DNA from: Tetracladium setigerum
Lineage: Eukaryota > Ascomycota > Leotiomycetes > Helotiales
DNA: 64,000 nucleotides
Assembly (NCBI GenBank): GCA_031472005.1
Contig: PZJY01000003.1
Location: 1,116,001-1,180,000 of the forward strand
Direction of reading: 5' to 3'
Shown: positions 23,069-35,647 of the stretch, piece after piece
Numbering within the stretch: position 1 is the first letter of the stretch
How the letters are laid out: each line of letters begins with the position of its first letter
The notes under the pieces: model-generated
Told to the model about the DNA's origin: nothing
What the model saw: the letters and a program-made list of their open reading frames with translations, nothing else
The model's database searches: none
Position numbers and translations under genes: made by a program

Positions 23069-24408
23069 ATGGACAAGACTGTGTTGCCCAACATGTCTTC
23101 ATCATCGAGTGACATGACCATTGACGATGTCTTGGAGATCATGAAAACCTCAGCCTTATCAGCCTGGATACAAACCAAATCGACCGCATTTCTACTATGG
23201 TCACGAACGACGAAACGAATTCGAATAGGAGTGGCTATTACCATTTTCACGTAATGTCCCTTTGCTTTTCAAACCCACACATCTACACATCCAACTAACT
23301 CGCTACAATGCACAGTATCTTCACCCTTTTCCTCATCACCCCTCGCACCCGAGATCTTCCCTCCCCCTATCCCCCACATAACTCTCAACTACGACAAGAA
23401 CACCAACCTTCCCACCTCCCCCTACAATGTCTCCAAAGTCGCACTTCTCATCGAGAATCGTCCGAACCCAATCCTCGCCCCCTCATGCTCCATTTCATGG
23501 CCGTCGTCCCTCCGGACTGGCGTTTCCGCTTTATGGGCTCCGCTGAATCTGTCGCCCACATCTCCTCCTCGCGCGCCATCCGCGATGCTGTCACTATGGG
23601 AAAACTCGACCTCACACTCATCCCCTCCAACATGACAACCGGCTCGCAGGAAGAAATCTCACAATTCCTCACCACGCTGTGGCTGTATGAAACGGTTCTT
23701 CAGCCCGCAGAATGGCTGCTTATCTTCCAGACGGATAGTATGTTGTGCGCAAATAGCAGGAAAAGTTTGAACAATTATTTGGAATACGATTGGGTTGGGG
23801 CACCCTGGAATCCCAACGGCAGGTTTGGGGGGAACGGGGGACTGTCTTTGAGAAGAGTTTCGTCGATCGTAGATGTCCTGCGCAACCAGGAACGTCCTAA
23901 AGGTGGCGAACCCGAAGACGTGTGGCTCACCGATCGCCTTGGTCACCGTCCTGGCGCACGTCTTGCAAACGGCACGGCCTCCTTGGTCTTCTCAGGCGAA
24001 ATGCACTCCGGCGCACAGGAAGACGTAAGCGGAGAAGATGAACTTATCCCAGGAGTTGACGATTGGCGCGATGGGTTTTACGAACCGATGGGCTATCACA
24101 CAGGTGGATCGGGGAGTATGTTGCATGGGGGAATTTGGGGAAAACCGGAATTGAGGAGACATATTTGGGGATATTGTCCCGAGATGAAGATGACGCTGAA
24201 GATGGATGCGAAGAGATACGTGCCAGGCGACTGTCACGCGAATTGGAAAAGGGGGAGGGAGGGGAGACGGTGGATGGATTGGGCGTTATTGGGGAGGGAG
24301 AGGGGATGGAAACGGAGTTTTTTGATGGCGTTGAGTATCCTATGTTACCGGAGGGTCTGGTGCCTTGGTAGAGAGAGTTGCTATCCAAAGAGCATGATAT
24401 CTACCTAG
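23069..24408 (+). CDS. DUF5672 putative glycosyltransferase, copy C, with a frame-shifted inner segment
   Basis: Exon 1 is 23069-23250 and exon 2 is 23316-24408 (intron GTAATG...GCACAG, phase 2, inside the membrane anchor as in copy A). The spliced ORF is open for 424 codons. Family motifs: VVPPDWRFRFMGSAES, LLIFQTDSMLCANSRKSLNN, EYDWVGAPWNPNG and GNGGLSLRRVSSIVDVL. Residues between the anchor and LMLHFMAVVPP are read in the wrong frame. Between 23343 and 23478 the other frame gives TLNYDKNTNLPTSPYNVSK and VALLIENRPNPILAP, which match copy A (YNASKVAVMIEGRPLPQLVP). One extra base in the C run 23339-23342 and one missing base in the C run 23478-23482 explain this. The C-terminus after about 24230 may also be shifted, since the alternative frame ends in a natural-looking EFFDGVEYPMLPEGLVPW. 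Confidence 0.8.
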
Positions 24409-27314
24409 GTACTGCCACCTACGATGTTTATGGTTGTACTTTTGGAGGATTTTGATTTTGATTTCGATATCGACTTGGATCTCAAGGCTTGCGAGAAGAG
24501 CAGGCAGGCAAGCCGACAGGCAAGCCTAAGATGTGATGAGTGTATGTCACTGTATGATTTGGATTCCTCCTTTTCACACCCCTTTTGGGGTGGATTACTC
24601 TTTAGACCAGCGGAACGAGAGACCGCCTCCAAATTTTTCCATTTTATTTAGTTCAGTCTGTCTTTGGGGGGAATCGATAGAGGAAAAAGATGAATAGGGC
24701 GAGCATGCAGATATGTAATCTACTGTATCTAGGCTTGGTTTAGGCGTTTCGACGGCGCTGTTTTGCTTTTGTCAAAAATTGGATTATTTAAATAAAAAAT
24801 TGAAAAACGAATCATTTTTATATCATATATCATAAGATCAAATCAAGTCTGTCAACTTTGTCTCTTTTCATTGCTCCCTTTCGATGCCCATAATGAGAAG
24901 TGAAATTCGTCGAAAGAGCAGCCGCCGCTCAACAGCTCAACAAATTTAACCAAATTGCTCCGCAATCATCAATCCCCTTTTCCCAAAAATTGAAACGAGA
25001 AAGAAACGCTCGCTCCTTCTTGTACATATCTATCGGAGGGTATTCTCCTTCCACAATCCTGGTGGTACGCATAGTCGTTCGTTTAGATAACCACTCTCTC
25101 CTAATGCACAAGCAAATGATGGATTATATAGAACCCGAATCGCCTGAATACGAGAATAATATTTGAAACTGTTATGTGTACATAAATAGAAGTCCTGTGA
25201 GACAAGGATCCAGCTCTGGTAGGATACGAAAAGACGTTTCATACATTATTTGGGTATTTTAGGTAAGATTACTCCCAGGTACAGTACTAGGAACACAACA
25301 TAATCACCAGAGAGAAATCCTCCTTCCCAGGTGATTATTTTCGCGAACACAATACACAGATTCATTTTACGAAGAGGCAAAATCGAAATCTCCAAAAAGA
25401 GAACTAAAGCTCAATAATAATAATAAAACCTTTCCTTTGAATTCTTGCCACAGGCAGGTAAAAACTTGGTAAAAGTGCCTAACCTACCCTAGGTAGGGTA
25501 TCCAAATCCCAAATCAAACAAACACACAAACTCACACTTCTCTCTCAGCTCTCAGCCAAAGACTTCGTAGGAGGTAGGTAGCAAGTTACGATAGTACCCA
25601 ACCTAACCCAGCCGAAGGTACCTACCTACCAGTATAGGAACCAAACATCTCATTCAGTCATTCAAACTAAATGTCTATTTACATATCTGTCCTCCCCAAC
25701 ACTCATCCATCCATCCATTCATTCATTCCCTCCCACCACAGACAGGATAAGTAAGGTAGGTAGGTAAGGAGACGGATCATGGGTGTCTCATCCGCCCTCA
25801 GCTCAAGCCTTTAACGCCTCCAAACCCGCCCCAAAAAAGCCTCAAAGCTTTTTCAAGGTGATCACGGAGATCACGGTCATCACCTCAACTCCACCTTTCC
25901 TGTCTCATTGTCTCTTTTAGCTATCTACGCAGCAATGTATGTCTCACAACCACGCAGGTTGGTACAAGTACCTACGCATCATCAGATTTAAAAATCGTGC
26001 ATCATAATCAGCATCATCAAAATAAAAACCTTTTCCCCCATTCCTGTTGAGGACAGGCTTTCAAATACCAAGTCCAGTCCAGTCCGTCCATTCTTTTTAC
26101 TTGTTTGATGATAAAAATAAATTGTTGTAAAATAATATATATATATATATATGTAAAAAGAACTCTTGTCATCAGATATGATCCATCAAAACCTCATCAA
26201 TTATTTTATTTTTATTCCTCTTGCAGTATCTTTCGTTTCATTAGGATATCACTACTTACCTAAAGGGGGGGAATCAATCGTTTCGTTCGGTTACAGTAAC
26301 ACACCAATAAATCACCCAACGATCAAGATCTCCTTTTCTGTTTTTGGCAATTGGGTTTGAGAAGTTTGGTTTGCTTTGATTACTTGGCTGGTCAAAAATT
26401 ATAATCGTACATATATAATTTCTAAATAAAATCTCCCTCGCAAAGGCTCAAAACCCTCTCTCCACCTGCCGTCGTGTCTCCCGTCTCATCGGTCCGAAAA
26501 GCTTAGGGGAAAACAACAAAGCTAGGTAGGTACAATCACATACACTTTCCACAACGCATGTACAGTATTACATCACATACATACATCTTCTCTCCCTCTC
26601 TCCTCCAAACAGAAAAAATAATTGGCGGGTGATGCGATGCGAACCAATGCATGTTAAAGTCAAATCCCCCCTCCTCAAATGTAAAATTGGCAGAATGACT
26701 GGACGCCACAATTCCCTCCGTTCCTTCCTCAACTCTATACAAATTCCGGTGTGTGCAAGCAGTCTTCAATATCTCTTCCTTCGCCTCGCCCGTCCACTTC
26801 CCTTCCATCCCATCTAGCCTAATAAAACTCCCTTTTTTCGCAAATGAAAAATTGAAAATTGAAAATGAAGATAGAGAGAAAAAAGCCGAAAAGAGAAAAT
26901 GAAAATACTCTATATAAAAGTTTAAATAGGCGAGAGAAAATCATGGAAGCAAGAGCGCCGAGAAAAATGAGACAGATAAAAAGAGGATATACGTCCGAAG
27001 GATTTGATGGGCGTGCGTCCGAAGGCTTTATTTCTCTTTCAGCCCCGTCTTCTCAGCCGTTTCTTCCTCAAATTTCCCCAGGAAATCCCAAACGAAAAAG
27101 GGCAGAAAATGGCGGGGGAAAGATGTGATGTGCAAGACGAATTGCGGGGGATCCACAGCGGAGGAAGGGAAGACAAGCCCCCTCAGAAAACAATGCAAGC
27201 CATTTCGGTTCATTTTCTTCGTCTTCTTCTTTTGTATGAGATAAGGGAAAATGCCGACCCGGTCCTCCACAAACACGATTATATTAAAAGTACAAGCATT
27301 TAAAAGAAGAAACC
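24409..27314. other. Gene-poor stretch
   Basis: About 2.9 kb with no supportable gene. It contains CATC/CATT repeats (25704-25727), several TACCTACC/GGTAGGTA elements (24401-24411, 25572-25581, 25617-25630, 25754-25768, 26523-26531) and an AT microsatellite. Confidence 0.5.
26135..26152. repeat. AT dinucleotide microsatellite
   Basis: About nine tandem AT units in an AT-rich intergenic region. Confidence 0.8.
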
Positions 27315-28874
27315 TCATGATCGACGTGGTAGGGCATTATTGTGCTTGAGCATCACGATGGAGTATCTATTGTTGATGTTAGTGGTTGAAGGTGAGAAGC
27401 TGATAGCTCATGCATGGATAGAGGATAATATGGCGGAGCTTTTGCCGGTTGCTTCGGGAGATGAAAACAATATATCCGAAAATTGTTAAATGGGTGTGTT
27501 GGGAGTAGAATGTGGGGGTTTGTTCGGGCCAGATGGGCCTAAATCACTTGATTTTGAGAGCCCCGTCCACATGGCAGAATGCAAGGCTTATCCGTTCGTC
27601 GCAAAAACGTTCGTGAGCAAGTGGAAAAGGTGAACTTACGCAATGATGCCTCCAATGGCAACAATGACACCAATCACGGATTTATCCCCGACGGCTCGTC
27701 CGGAGGTCATCCATCCAAGGGCAACAATTGAACATGTCTTGACATGTCCCACGACGGTACTAGAGACTGGACCTGTTTGTGCGATGATGAAGAATTGGGA
27801 CATGTTGATAATGCAAGCGAACAATCCAGACTGTTAAGAACGGGTCAGCTGGTTTGTGCATATACGAGGGAACACGTCTTGTAGTTCTAAGAATAACTCA
27901 CCAACAAAATCAAAAACCACTTGGGTAGGGAAACGTCGGTCCAGACTGGGAAAGTGTCGACGAAGGGAATGACATAGAGGAGCATGAAAGAGGCAAGTGG
28001 TGCTTGATTGAAGAGCAATTGCATGCTGTTCATCTGCAACTTCTTGTGGTAACTTGCAATCCAAACAGTGTAAAGCGAACTTGCGAAAATGCCGGAGAAG
28101 GCGAAAATAACACCTAGGGTGCTGGTCGTCTTGACATTGGCATCATCGCTTGGCTTCGAGTCGTAGTATGAAACCATTCCCACACCTGCACAGGCTGGTA
28201 CCAAGGCATAGATGGCCAATCTTGGGAGTCTAGATCCGTAGAGAACGAAGTTCATGAGTGCCACAACGGGAGTGAGCAGAATTCGAGCGACTTGGTAGAA
28301 TGTGACGGTGGAGAAGGCGAGCGACAAATTGGGGAAGATGACGTTCAGCGACATGGCAATTGCCAAGGGGATGATTTGCTTGATGGCCACCTTTTTGGGG
28401 ACAAAGAAGGCGAATCGAGGGCGCGAGAGCACGAAGAGGGTAAGCCATGTTACGAAGAAATGGAAGGACGCGAATGAGAGTTGCACAAGTTTGAGGGAGG
28501 GGTCGTTGAAGATAGCCTTGTTTGTGAAGACCTAGGGGAGAATGAATGAGCAGGTGTATTGTCTCGGCAAGGAAGTGGGGACTTACAATTCCAATTGTTG
28601 CCAGTGTATTGACGACCATCCATATGACTGCCGTTGTTGTCGAGGTAGGAGGTGGTGGTGGAGTCGAGGTGGTTTTGGCGTCCTCCTCGTCGCCCATCAG
28701 GAGTGCTTCCCTCTCGATCTCATCCACATCGTCGAGTTCTTCTGGTGTTTTCAAGACATAGCTGCCATCGCTCGAGTCGCGGCTGTTGTTCTTCTCATTA
28801 TACCCATCTGCCACTGTGACGGAGGAGCTGACCGAGGGAGCCCGTTCCGCCGAACTCTCTGCCTTGTCGACCAT
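27315..28874 (-). CDS. SLC35/TPT-family nucleotide-sugar transporter
   Basis: Four exons (28874-28587, 28531-27902, 27830-27640, 27366-27315) give 386 residues; the last intron is 273 nt. After about 75 cytosolic residues rich in Ser and acidic groups come about ten hydrophobic helices, starting with AVIWMVVNTLATIGIV. The triose-phosphate-transporter domain shows VFTNKAIFNDPSLKLVQLSF, ARILLTPVVALMNFVLYG, GVGMVSYYDSKPSDDANVK and GPVSSTVVGHVKTCSIVALG, and the protein ends KHNNALPRRS. These are features of SLC35E-like antiporters, which exchange nucleotide sugars for nucleotide monophosphates in the Golgi or ER. The sugar cannot be read from the sequence. Its position between putative glycosyltransferases and an NDP-glucose dehydratase makes a deoxyhexose nucleotide an attractive guess. 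Pyrimidine or GDP-mannose sugars are alternatives. Confidence 0.85.
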
Positions 28875-31221
28875 TGCGAATGCGAATGTGTTAAGTCGGT
28901 CGTTGATGTTGGAGTAGGGAGGATGAAGCGACTCAGTGTTGCTTGGAAAGGAGTGTGGGGCGACCAAGGCAAGTCAAGACAGGATTGAGGTAGGAGGGGG
29001 GAGGAGGGATGTCGATACGAGATTGTTTTTGGCGTGGAGGAGAGTAGAGGAGGAGGAAGAGGAGGAGTGGTGGTAGTAGTAGTAGTAGTCGTCGAGGTGA
29101 AAAGGAAGTAGTGAGTTGGATGGATGTTTGCGACAACTGCTCTGATTATTCCTCAGACGAACTCACTCCTGGCCGCGACAGCCTCCACTCAACTTCCCAA
29201 ACGGGCTTTTCCACAATTTGAGCGAAATTTGGGGCTTGGCACCAGGCTAGCAGGGGCTTGAGATGACCGTGAACTCTGAAATCGTGTAAATCCTGCACCG
29301 TAAGTAATCGGTGGGTGGTAAATCCTGGCTGCCCTCCGTCTTATCGTACCACAGCCGCCCCCGTCTTGGCCGAGAGGCGAGCGAGAGGTGGAGGGTGAGG
29401 GTGGACTTGTATGAAGGGATTCTTCTCTCAGGGCGGCGTGCCGACACGACATGAACCAAAGGAATCTCCTTGTCTTGCAGCTGAACGAACGCGTGGGCGA
29501 GGAGGACAACTACATACAAGATTGCAGTAATGTAATACAGTGATAATGCAAATAAATCTACTGTAATAAATAATATAATGCAAACAATATACGACTTTGT
29601 TGTTCTTTCTTCGTCTGCTTCTTCTTCTTCTACCCATCATCATCCTCCCGGATGCTCTTCCGCCAGCCAGCCAGCCAGCCAGCTAGCTTCTCTCATCTTG
29701 ACCTGTCAAATGTCAGAAATAGTAAAAGTCAAATAATGCCCATTATCTTGTTATGTTTGGGGTTAAGCGAAGGCAGCTGCTGGCTGTAGCTCTTGGAAAT
29801 ATTGTTGAAAACGGTGGTGAAGATGTAAAAGAAAAGTAAAAGCAAAGCAGGTCCGGTATGATCGATCGGCAACGTTGCTTTTGCTACGAGGCACAAAAGT
29901 ATCGGATCGAGGAACACAGCAGTAGTCTGTCTGACTGCATTCATCCCCATCCCCATCCCCATAATCTCAACCCATCCATCCCAACCGCTTGGATATATTG
30001 TACAGCACAGGAATTGCCTGCAACACCAACCCTCAATCCTCAACCATGAGCCATGACCGGTTTATATTGAGGGTGGTGATATCAACAGGGCCACCCCGCA
30101 CATCTAGGTCCCTTGGAAAAAGGGATCCCTTGAAATAGTGCAGGATTTACGAGCTTGGAAATAGAAATAGCACACTCACACTACTGCAACTAGGGAAGTT
30201 GGTGACAAGTTCCACCTCGTACAGCACACAAACCCGTTGCCTTGAGCATTACCTTCGTATCGAGCAGCAAGTCAGGTACCAATGTTTCTATAACAGCGTC
30301 TGGCCATGATAGTCACGCTACGACCGTATCAAAGAAATAGTGACAATGTTATTAAATGTGCCGCCACGAATAGGTAGACAGGCAGAGCCAGCAAATTCGG
30401 TAGGATGGAGATGGGAATTGGGAATTGGGGAATGTGAATATGAGAAGTCATGTTGCTCTAGTCGCCCAGCTTCTTTTTGCCTTACTTTTGCTAGTTCGGA
30501 ATTTCACCCAAATTGACCAAATCATACGATAAATAAAAATAAAAATAAAAAATAATCCATACCCATACTGTAATTGCAACTCATCCCTTTCTTTCTCCCT
30601 TCTAAGTTCTTACCTACATGGCCTCCCTGTCACTAACGGCGGCGGCGGCTCCCAGCAAGACAAGACAAGATGTATGGCGCAAGCTCCCCGTCAGCCTCGT
30701 CATTCGAAGGCTGGAAATTTAAAAAGCCCGGTCCTCTTTCAATCGCGAAATGCTCCGGCCGGTTGTGATATTTGGCTGAAGAGCCTAGCAGCTAGCCACT
30801 CTATCTGGGCATCGCTTTTTTATTTATTTTTTGGGGGGGCATTCAACCGCTTTTCTTTTGGAGTGAACGTGTGTACTTCGTATGCGTATGGTTACTTATT
30901 CCCTTATTCATGCAAAGAAGGGATCTTCTTGCCACCTTTGCCTCCTCCTTTCTCGTGTAAAATTGGGATCCGACTGGGCTGTCAACAGAGCCAAGCGAAT
31001 CAAGAGATAAACTTTATCCGAGCCCCTTAAACCTTGACATTTTTGAAATAGCGGGAGGTGGAGGGAGTGGGAGTGCAAGCGGACCAAGTCCTTGAACATC
31101 AACAACTTCCACCCCCTCCAAAAACACGTCGCAATCCCTCAAAGAGACCGACGCCCTTCACAACACTCAACTCTCCTCAACCACCAACTTTGCACACCCT
31201 TTGACCCTCCAATTCCTCACA
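28875..31221. promoter_or_regulatory. Divergent region between transporter and dehydratase
   Basis: 2.3 kb between divergent start codons. A CT/AG-rich tract lies near 29000-29100 upstream of the transporter, and a CAGC repeat near 29671-29690. No gene seen. Confidence 0.4.
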
Positions 31222-32731
31222 ATGGCTGTCACTGCCCCAGAAACTGCCTCCAATGGCCATACCCAGAGTAAGGAGATCTTCCCACTTTTGCTGTTTCGTC
31301 TCTCTGTTGTGGCCTCACCGTTGTTGACCATGCAAATTCACAGGCCCATCCACCGACCCTCACGCAAACCGATTCTTCGAGGATTTCGGTGTCTGGAAGG
31401 AGGCCCCTATCTTGAAGGGTACCACCAAGTTTGAACCTCTTCCCGATGTCAAGAATATTATGATCACTGGCGGGGCAGGCTTCATGTATGTCCCTCCTCT
31501 CTCCTCCCCCCATGCGCGCCGAGACGATGCAGAGATGACCACCTCCTAACGAGAAGCAGTGCTTGCTGGTTGGTACGCCACCTTACCTTGACCTATCCCG
31601 ATGCCTACAACATTGTCTCTTTTGACAAGCTCGACTACTGCGCGTCCTTGAACAATACCCGTGCCTTGAATGACAAGCGAAACTTCTCCTTCTACCATGG
31701 CGACATCACCAACCCCTCCGAGGTTATGGACTGCCTCCAGCGACACAAGATCGATACCATCTTCCACTTCGCCGCACAATCCCACGTCGATTTGAGTTTT
31801 GGTAACTCGTATGCCTTCACCCACACCAATGTCTACGGTACTCACGTACTGTTGGAGAGTGCCAAGAAAGTGGGAATCAAGAAGTTCATCCACATCTCCA
31901 CCGATGAGGTATATGGAGAGGTCAGAGATGATGCCGATGATTTGCTCGAGACCAGCATTTTGGCTCCAACAAATCCATACGCTGCCAGTAAGGCCGCTGC
32001 CGAGATGTTGGTCCACTCCTACCAAAAGAGTTTCAAGCTTCCAGTCATCATTGTCCGAAGCAACAACGTCTACGGTCCTCACCAATACCCTGAGAGTAAG
32101 TGAAATCAATATCTATCAATTTGACGCAATTGGAAACCAATTCTAACATCTCTCAGAAATCATCCCCAAATTCAGCTTGCTCCTTCACCGCAAGCAACCT
32201 GTTGTTCTCCACGGAGACGGCACCCCCACAAGACGTTACCTCTTTGCCGGTGACGCCGCTGATGCCTTCGATACCATCTTGCACAAGGGTACCATGGATC
32301 AAATTTACAACGTCGGCTCCTACGACGAGATTTCAAATTTGACCCTCTGCTCCAAACTCCTCACCTACCTCGACATCCCCCACTCCACCCAAGAAGAACT
32401 CCACAAGTGGGTGAAGCACACCATTGATCGTCCATTCAACGACCACCGCTACGCAGTTGATGGCACCAAACTCCGCCAATTGGGCTGGGATCAAAAGACC
32501 AGTTTCTCGGATGGAATGGCCATTACCGTGGATTGGTACAAGCGATTTGGTGAGCGTTGGTGGGGTGATATCTCAAAGGTTCTCACACCTTTCCCAACCG
32601 TCACTGGAACCGAGGTTGTTGCCAGCACTGAGTTGGTTGAGGATATTAAGGAGAACATGATTGTTGGCCCAGACGATTCGATGACCTTGAAGCGAAGACA
32701 GACCGAATTGGAGGGAGCCATCGCTGCTTAG
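31222..32731 (+). CDS. NDP-glucose 4,6-dehydratase (RmlB-like; probably UDP-glucose 4,6-dehydratase)
   Basis: Four exons (31222-31267, 31344-31485, 31560-32095, 32157-32731) give 432 residues. It is a short-chain dehydrogenase of the extended type: NAD-binding ITGGAGFIACWLVRHL, the HFAAQSHVDLSF motif, the catalytic ISTDEVYG (Thr-Asp-Glu) and the YAASKAAAE (Tyr-xxx-Lys) pair, followed by RSNNVYGPHQYPEK and RRYLFAGDAADA, all as in RmlB. The reaction converts NDP-glucose to NDP-4-keto-6-deoxyglucose, the first step to rhamnose. In fungi such as Botrytis and Magnaporthe the UDP form is used and an epimerase/reductase completes UDP-rhamnose; no such partner is in this window. A C-terminal extension of about 50 residues after WWGDISKVLTPFP is longer than in bacterial enzymes. 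The protein is cytosolic, with no signal peptide. Confidence 0.93.
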
Positions 32732-33626
32732 AGAGGAGGAGGAGGTGTGATAGATTCTGCCCCCGTGGTTGCGTGTGCCCTGATGAGACGCAACGACGAG
32801 GATTTGAACGGGCCGGCAATTCAAAGATAGGAATTTTGCGGGAGTTTAATACCAGGTGAAAGAGAGAGAGAGAGAGAGAAAGATGAATATCATTTTTTGC
32901 ATGTGATGGTGGTTAGTAGGTAGAGAAAGATTTCGGGCATCCCACTATGGGGTTAGGTAGGTAGTTCAGAAAGAAATGGAAAAAAAAACATCTTTTAGAA
33001 ACCCAGTTTTTTTGGGTTACCCAAGTTGGTATTTGTGAGGTGATATTCGTAACTTTGCTTTTTGGTTATTTTATGTTTTTTTAAGAGGATATTCTTTAGG
33101 TAAGATCTTACTATTTGTTGTTGCTATTGTTACCATCATTATCATTAAGCATTTGTTATTGAGGTACTTGCTGCATTACCTCTCTCTTTCTCTCTCTTAT
33201 TCACTCAATGTGCATATTTCTTTCCTTTTCTTATCTTTTCCTCTTACCCTCGGCAGCAGTCACATGGGCAGGTAGTACTACTACTTGCTTGCCTACTCAA
33301 TATTTCATCATTCTCATTCATCAGCCCAAATGTTCAAGTGGTACTGAGTTAGTTGGTTTTTTCTTTGGATTGGAGGATAGGAAGGGGAAAGAGTGTGTAT
33401 GTGGAGATGATATATAGAAAAGCTCGCGTTGAGAGGATAGTTACGAAAACAATAGGTTTGACTTGGTAGTATACATTTGTCTAAGGAAACGAAAGAAAGA
33501 AGAGCCCGCTAACAGTCTATCATACGGTAGGTGTAGAATCCAAGGCGCCGACTACCACCCTCCACAAATGAATTAGTACATCCATCGAAACCATCTCAGA
33601 GCCCCCCAAATATGGCAAGGAAAAAA
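32732..33626. other. Convergent intergenic region
   Basis: 3' flanks of the dehydratase and of the first reductase. Contains an AG microsatellite (32861-32879) and a TAGGTAGGTAG element (32955-32964). No gene seen. Confidence 0.5.
32861..32879. repeat. AG dinucleotide microsatellite
   Basis: About nine AG units, in the dehydratase 3' region. Confidence 0.8.
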
Positions 33627-34741
33627 TCATGCCGGATTACTAGCGAGCCAAGACTTATAATGACTCTGAACAACCTCTTCCATCGAGCGATACGTAAGGC
33701 CCAACTCCCTCTGGCTCTTCTGATTATTGACCTTATACCCAATCCCAATATTCCCCGACACCCACTTCATCGAAAGACCCATAAACGGCCCAACAAGATA
33801 CAACATCAACTTCGGCAAATTGCGACTCGGCAGCAACCCGGGCTGTCTATGAATCGGTCTCACCAAATTCGCCATATCCAAAATATTCAAGCTGTGATCC
33901 CCAGCAACGATATACCTCCCCTTCGCACTCGCGATCTCTCCAGCCTTAACATGTGCCTCGGCGACATCACGCACGTCCGCAATGGGGTAGTTCAGATCCG
34001 GCACGCCCATTTTGTTGTCTCCGCGATACATGTTTTCGAGCATGTAGAGGGAACCTGATGCCGATTCTGGCGATAGGGATGGGCCGAGGACGAGGCCCGG
34101 ATTGATGACAACGAGGTCCCAGCGGCTTTGCGCTTCTTGCATCTTCCAGCCTTCGCGCTCGGCGATCATCTTGGAGTAGCTGTATGGACTTCCGGCCGCG
34201 GTGCTGGTTTCGTTCCAGTAGCTTTCGGTGAGGGTGGAGTCTTTCATCTTGAGGATGTCGGCGCTGTAGCCGTAGATTGCTGCGACTGTTTGCGTAGGGA
34301 GGTTAGATATTTGGCCCATCACATTTTTCCAGTTGCTGTATAGGTAAGGAGAGGCTTACTTGATGAAGTGAGAACGACACGCTTGACACTTGGAGTCTCG
34401 TTCACGGACTGAAGGACGTTCTTGGTGCCTTGTAAGGCGGGTTCGATACAGTCTTTCATTCCATCCTTGATCTGCTGAGGAACGAGGAAGGGCGAGGCGA
34501 TGTGGTAGACCACCTCGCAACCTGCCATTGCATCTTTGAAAGAGCCTGTCTGTAGAAGATCGGCTTCAAATAGGGAGAGCTTGCCAGGATACTTTTGTTG
34601 CAGTTCTGAGAGGGTCTTCAGCTTCTTGGGGTTTCCTAGACTGCGGACAGTGGTGTTGACGGCATGGCCACGCTCAAGAAGTATCTTTACGACGTAGAGG
34701 CCAATGAAACCTGTGCCGCCGGTAACAAGTGACTTTGTCAT
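33627..34741 (-). CDS. NAD(P)-dependent reductase, dihydroflavonol-4-reductase-like (extended SDR)
   Basis: Two exons (34741-34360, 34285-33627; intron GTAAGC...AAACAG, phase 1) give 346 residues. N-terminal TGGTGFIGLYVVKIL is the nucleotide-binding loop. DLLQTGSFKDAMAGCEVVYH and KRVVLTSS lead to the catalytic serines, and PYSYSKMIAERE holds the Tyr-xxx-Lys pair. Later NPGLVLGPSLSPES and DVRDVAEAHVKA are typical of DFR and aldehyde-reductase SDRs. Such enzymes reduce a ketone or aldehyde, but the substrate is unknown. A second member of the family lies 0.9 kb upstream on the same strand, with a Zn2Cys6 regulator beyond it. Confidence 0.88.
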
Positions 34742-35647
34742 ATTTCCGAGTCTGGCGTAGCAACGAAATATATCTTGATCGTGGGAGGGAGATATGGAGA
34801 GTTCAAAAAGGTTGTAGGAGAAAGCTTTCTGTTGCTCGTCAAATCAGGAGGAAGTGAATTGGCTTTGAGTGGAATTCGCATTTCGCCTTGGAGAGGGAAT
34901 GACTTGATATTTATGAGAACAACTTCTTCCTATCGTAAGTTCATTTGATCTCTTCCTACCCATCCTAGAGAACATGGTACGGAACGATATAAACACCGCG
35001 AAAGTCGTCCATGGGATAATGGATTTGCCCGAAGCGACTCCGGGTTCCATAAGCCTCATCGCTGAAATTGTTCCAGGTCTCGATCAAAGTACGTCCGCAT
35101 CCACATTTGGGCGAGTGAACCAAAGGCGCCTCGGGTACTGCTGAACATCATGCTTCGAAATAAAGATCATCCCGACGCAACGATTCAATGATCGGGATAA
35201 CTCTATACATGCATCGCTTGGTCCGTGCACATCTCCGAACCTTGCTAGTTGGCTTTGGCGTTAACCGAACCCTGCTGGTCTCAATGTCAACACTCCGAAC
35301 CTAGCAACCTCCACTTGTTCACAATTCTCTTTGGGTTGGTTCCCGAACCATGTGAGCCATGTTCAAGCATTAGTTTCCTTCAGGAAGCTCTCTTTCCAAG
35401 CCATGATATCAATGCAGGCGATTCAGGAGTGATTTTCTTGGATCGTGTTTGGAAAGGCACGAGCAATAATGCACAGTTCAGGAACAGGTTAAAGCGAAAT
35501 GGAGGTTGATGTGCTTGTGAATATCTATCATACAAAGTACTATTCAATCAGTGTAAGATACAATTGGGAACAAAGGGGTTTGGCATGCAATTTGACTTCA
35601 ATTCTTATTCAATTTTTAAATCTAGGTCTCCATTCTATCTTGCTCGT
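34742..35647. other. Intergenic between two reductase genes
   Basis: Promoter of the first reductase and 3' flank of the second. No gene seen. Confidence 0.5.
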
